From positions 1 through 6,603 of the forward strand of contig JAUNPT010000039.1 of NCBI GenBank assembly GCA_030536565.1: DNA of 6,603 nt, read 5' to 3'. The DNA is from Eubacteriales bacterium. GTDB lineage: Bacteria > Bacillota > Clostridia > Lachnospirales > Lachnospiraceae. Below are positions 5,787-6,603 of this stretch, piece after piece. The stretch's first letter is position 1, and each line of letters starts with the position of its first letter. The notes under the pieces are model-generated. The model worked only from the letters and a program-made list of their open reading frames with translations, was not told the DNA's origin and did no database searches. The position numbers and the translations under genes were made by a program.

Positions 5787-6194
5787 TTATCTTTCTTCCA
5801 TATTTTTTCTTCTGTAATAAACCAATATTCTGTCACCCTGAACTTTTATTTTTTTAAGTATAATCCCTCCGTTTAAAAACTCTTTGGGAACATCACTTAA
5901 AAAATACTTCTGGAGCATTGCCCTTAACTGCTGGTTTCTTGAACGCTGTAGTGACAAAAAAATAAACAGCACCAGAAAAAAGAGCAGCTTTATGTACCAG
6001 CCAGTGTTAACTGCCATATATAATGCTGTTTCCGAGGAAAAAGCAAAAAATACAAAGCACATTATTACCGTATAAATAACAGTTGTAATGTACGCACGAA
6101 TCCACCCATTAATGTCCAAAGCTTTCAACTGAAAAAGAAACTTGTGATAATTTCTTGATTCTTCTGATGTAATTGGAAGTTCATATATTTCCAT
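5787..6194 (-). CDS. Small two-span membrane protein of unknown function
   Basis: I do not recognise this 135-residue protein. A polar N-terminus (1-30, MEIYELPITSEESRNYHKF) is followed by two hydrophobic segments at about 32-52 and 62-82. The second is WYIKLLFFLVLFIFLSL. A basic region RSRNQQLRAMLQKYF and a cytoplasm-like tail of about 50 residues with alternating basic and hydrophobic positions follow. The positive charges after span 2 suggest both termini face the cytoplasm. The layout (short head, two spans, C-terminal domain) is reminiscent of YcxB-like proteins but the match is too weak to assign. The start at 6194 has AGGAGGG 5 bases upstream; the longer frame from 6236 lacks a usable site. 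The gene follows a clean promoter and is followed after 15 bases by the zinc-ribbon gene, so the two may work together. Confidence 0.8.
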   Translation of the reverse strand: MEIYELPITSEESRNYHKFLFQLKALDINGWIRAYITTVIYTVIMCFVFFAFSSETALYMAVNTGWYIKLLFFLVLFIFLSLQRSRNQQLRAMLQKYFLSDVPKEFLNGGIILKKIKVQGDRILVYYRRKNMEER

Positions 6195-6199
6195 TAATT

Positions 6200-6206
6200 C
6201 CCTCCT
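6200..6206 (-). promoter_or_regulatory. Ribosome binding site fixing the membrane-protein start
   Basis: The minus strand reads AGGAGGG, 5 bases before the ATG at 6194. The in-frame ATG at 6236 has only AAGG two bases away, too close to work. This supports a 135-residue protein rather than 149. Confidence 0.8.
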
Positions 6207-6239
6207 ATCTGCAATCCATGCATTTCCAGGCCACATTGC

Positions 6240-6257
6240 CTTGTAATGTACTTGTAA
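6240..6257 (-). repeat. 11-bp-phased direct repeat at the transcription start of the membrane-protein unit
   Basis: On the minus strand TTACAAG occurs twice (6257-6251 and 6246-6240) with TACA between, a period of 11 bases or about one helical turn. It overlaps the predicted start point just downstream of the -10 box. This could be a regulator site or coincidence. Confidence 0.3.
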
Positions 6258-6285
6258 TTATATGTCAGCAGATAAAAGTAATCAA
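6257..6285 (-). promoter_or_regulatory. Sigma-A type promoter of the membrane protein and zinc-ribbon unit
   Basis: TTGATT at 6285-6280 is 17 bases from a perfect TATAAT at 6262-6257. The predicted start is near 6250, giving a leader of about 55 bases before the ATG at 6194. It sits in the gap after the acyl-CoA ligase stop, where no terminator hairpin is evident. Confidence 0.7.
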
Positions 6286-6322
6286 CCGAAATAATGTTAA
6301 GATTTCATTAAATTTACGTAAT

Positions 6323-6603
6323 TTATGCCATATTTTCTTCAGCAATAAGCTTGTCCACACCATAAATTTTTCTAAGCTTAGGTTTTTCTATTTTACCTGT
6401 TGCATTTCTAGGTATATCTGCAAAAATAATCTTTTTAGGCCTCTTATACCTTGGAAGCTCCATACAGAACTCATTAATTTCTTCCTCCGTACAGCTAAAG
6501 CCTTCCTTAATCTCAATAACTGCAGCTGTAATTTCCCCAAGACGCTTATCAGGCATACCTATAACAGCGACATCTTTAACCTTATCATTGGAACGTATAA
6601 AAT
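6323..6603 (-). CDS. AMP-forming acyl-CoA ligase, C-terminal part only
   Basis: The frame is open to the right edge of the window and shows the last 92 residues of an ANL-superfamily enzyme (acyl-CoA synthetases and related adenylating enzymes). These activate a carboxylic acid with ATP to an acyl-AMP and then transfer it to coenzyme A. The visible part is the small mobile C-terminal domain. It shows VKDVAVIGMPDKRLGE, then LPRYKRPKKIIF, then IPRNATGKIEKPKLR. The lysine of ATGK (codon 6394-6392) corresponds to the conserved catalytic lysine needed for adenylation. The short tail after KLRKIYG is normal. The N-terminal domain that determines the substrate is outside the window, so fatty acid, carnitine-like or aromatic acid cannot be separated. 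A carrier-protein-loading adenylation domain is possible but less likely, because the frame stops soon after this domain. An ATG at 6556 is internal, not a start. Confidence 0.9.
   Translation of the reverse strand, partial: FIRSNDKVKDVAVIGMPDKRLGEITAAVIEIKEGFSCTEEEINEFCMELPRYKRPKKIIFADIPRNATGKIEKPKLRKIYGVDKLIAEENMA

Noticed and set aside
5884..6075. Plus-strand 63-codon frame
   Set aside because: Antisense to the two-span membrane protein, with no start signal and no family.
6311..6325. TTACGTAA palindrome after the acyl-CoA ligase stop
   Set aside because: Only 8 bases and perfectly self-complementary without a loop; not a terminator and too short to call an operator.

Overview
This is an AT-rich window in which every credible gene lies on the minus strand, so transcription runs from high to low coordinates. 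Dense short-gap packing, strong GGAGG ribosome binding sites, TTG…TATAAT promoters and the protein families point to a low-GC Firmicute, most likely a gut clostridium of the Lachnospiraceae type. That placement rests on style and homology recalled from memory, not on a search.

In transcription order, the window opens with the C-terminal 92 residues of an AMP-forming acyl-CoA ligase (6323-6603, start outside the window). A clean promoter (6257-6285) then drives a two-gene unit. It consists of a 135-residue protein with two membrane segments (5787-6194) and, 15 bases further on, a 56-residue four-cysteine zinc-ribbon protein (5601-5771). A second near-consensus promoter (5517-5545), overlapped by an 8+8 bp inverted repeat, drives a sodium:neurotransmitter-symporter (NSS) family transporter (4073-5431).

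The transporter unit is followed by a 7-bp GC-rich hairpin with a short T tract (4004-4028). A possible promoter sits just upstream of that hairpin, so the hairpin may also act as a leader structure for the next gene. That gene is a 518-residue ABC-F ATPase (2428-3984). After it come a second possible promoter and a structured leader (2340-2435), then glutamate racemase murI (1548-2339), the YbaK/EbsC-type Cys-tRNA deacylase (1027-1500) and a B12-binding radical SAM protein (1-999, C-terminus off the left edge). The last three genes are separated by 47 and 27 bases and look like one operon.

Functionally this is mostly housekeeping: D-glutamate supply for peptidoglycan, removal of misacylated Cys-tRNA, a ribosome-associated ABC-F factor and sodium-driven amino-acid uptake. 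The less understood parts are the radical SAM/B12 protein, the membrane protein plus zinc-ribbon pair, and the leader structures before murI, the ABC-F gene and the transporter. I found no CRISPR array, mobile element, tRNA, rRNA or clear defence system. No stretch of more than about 170 bases lacks a gene.
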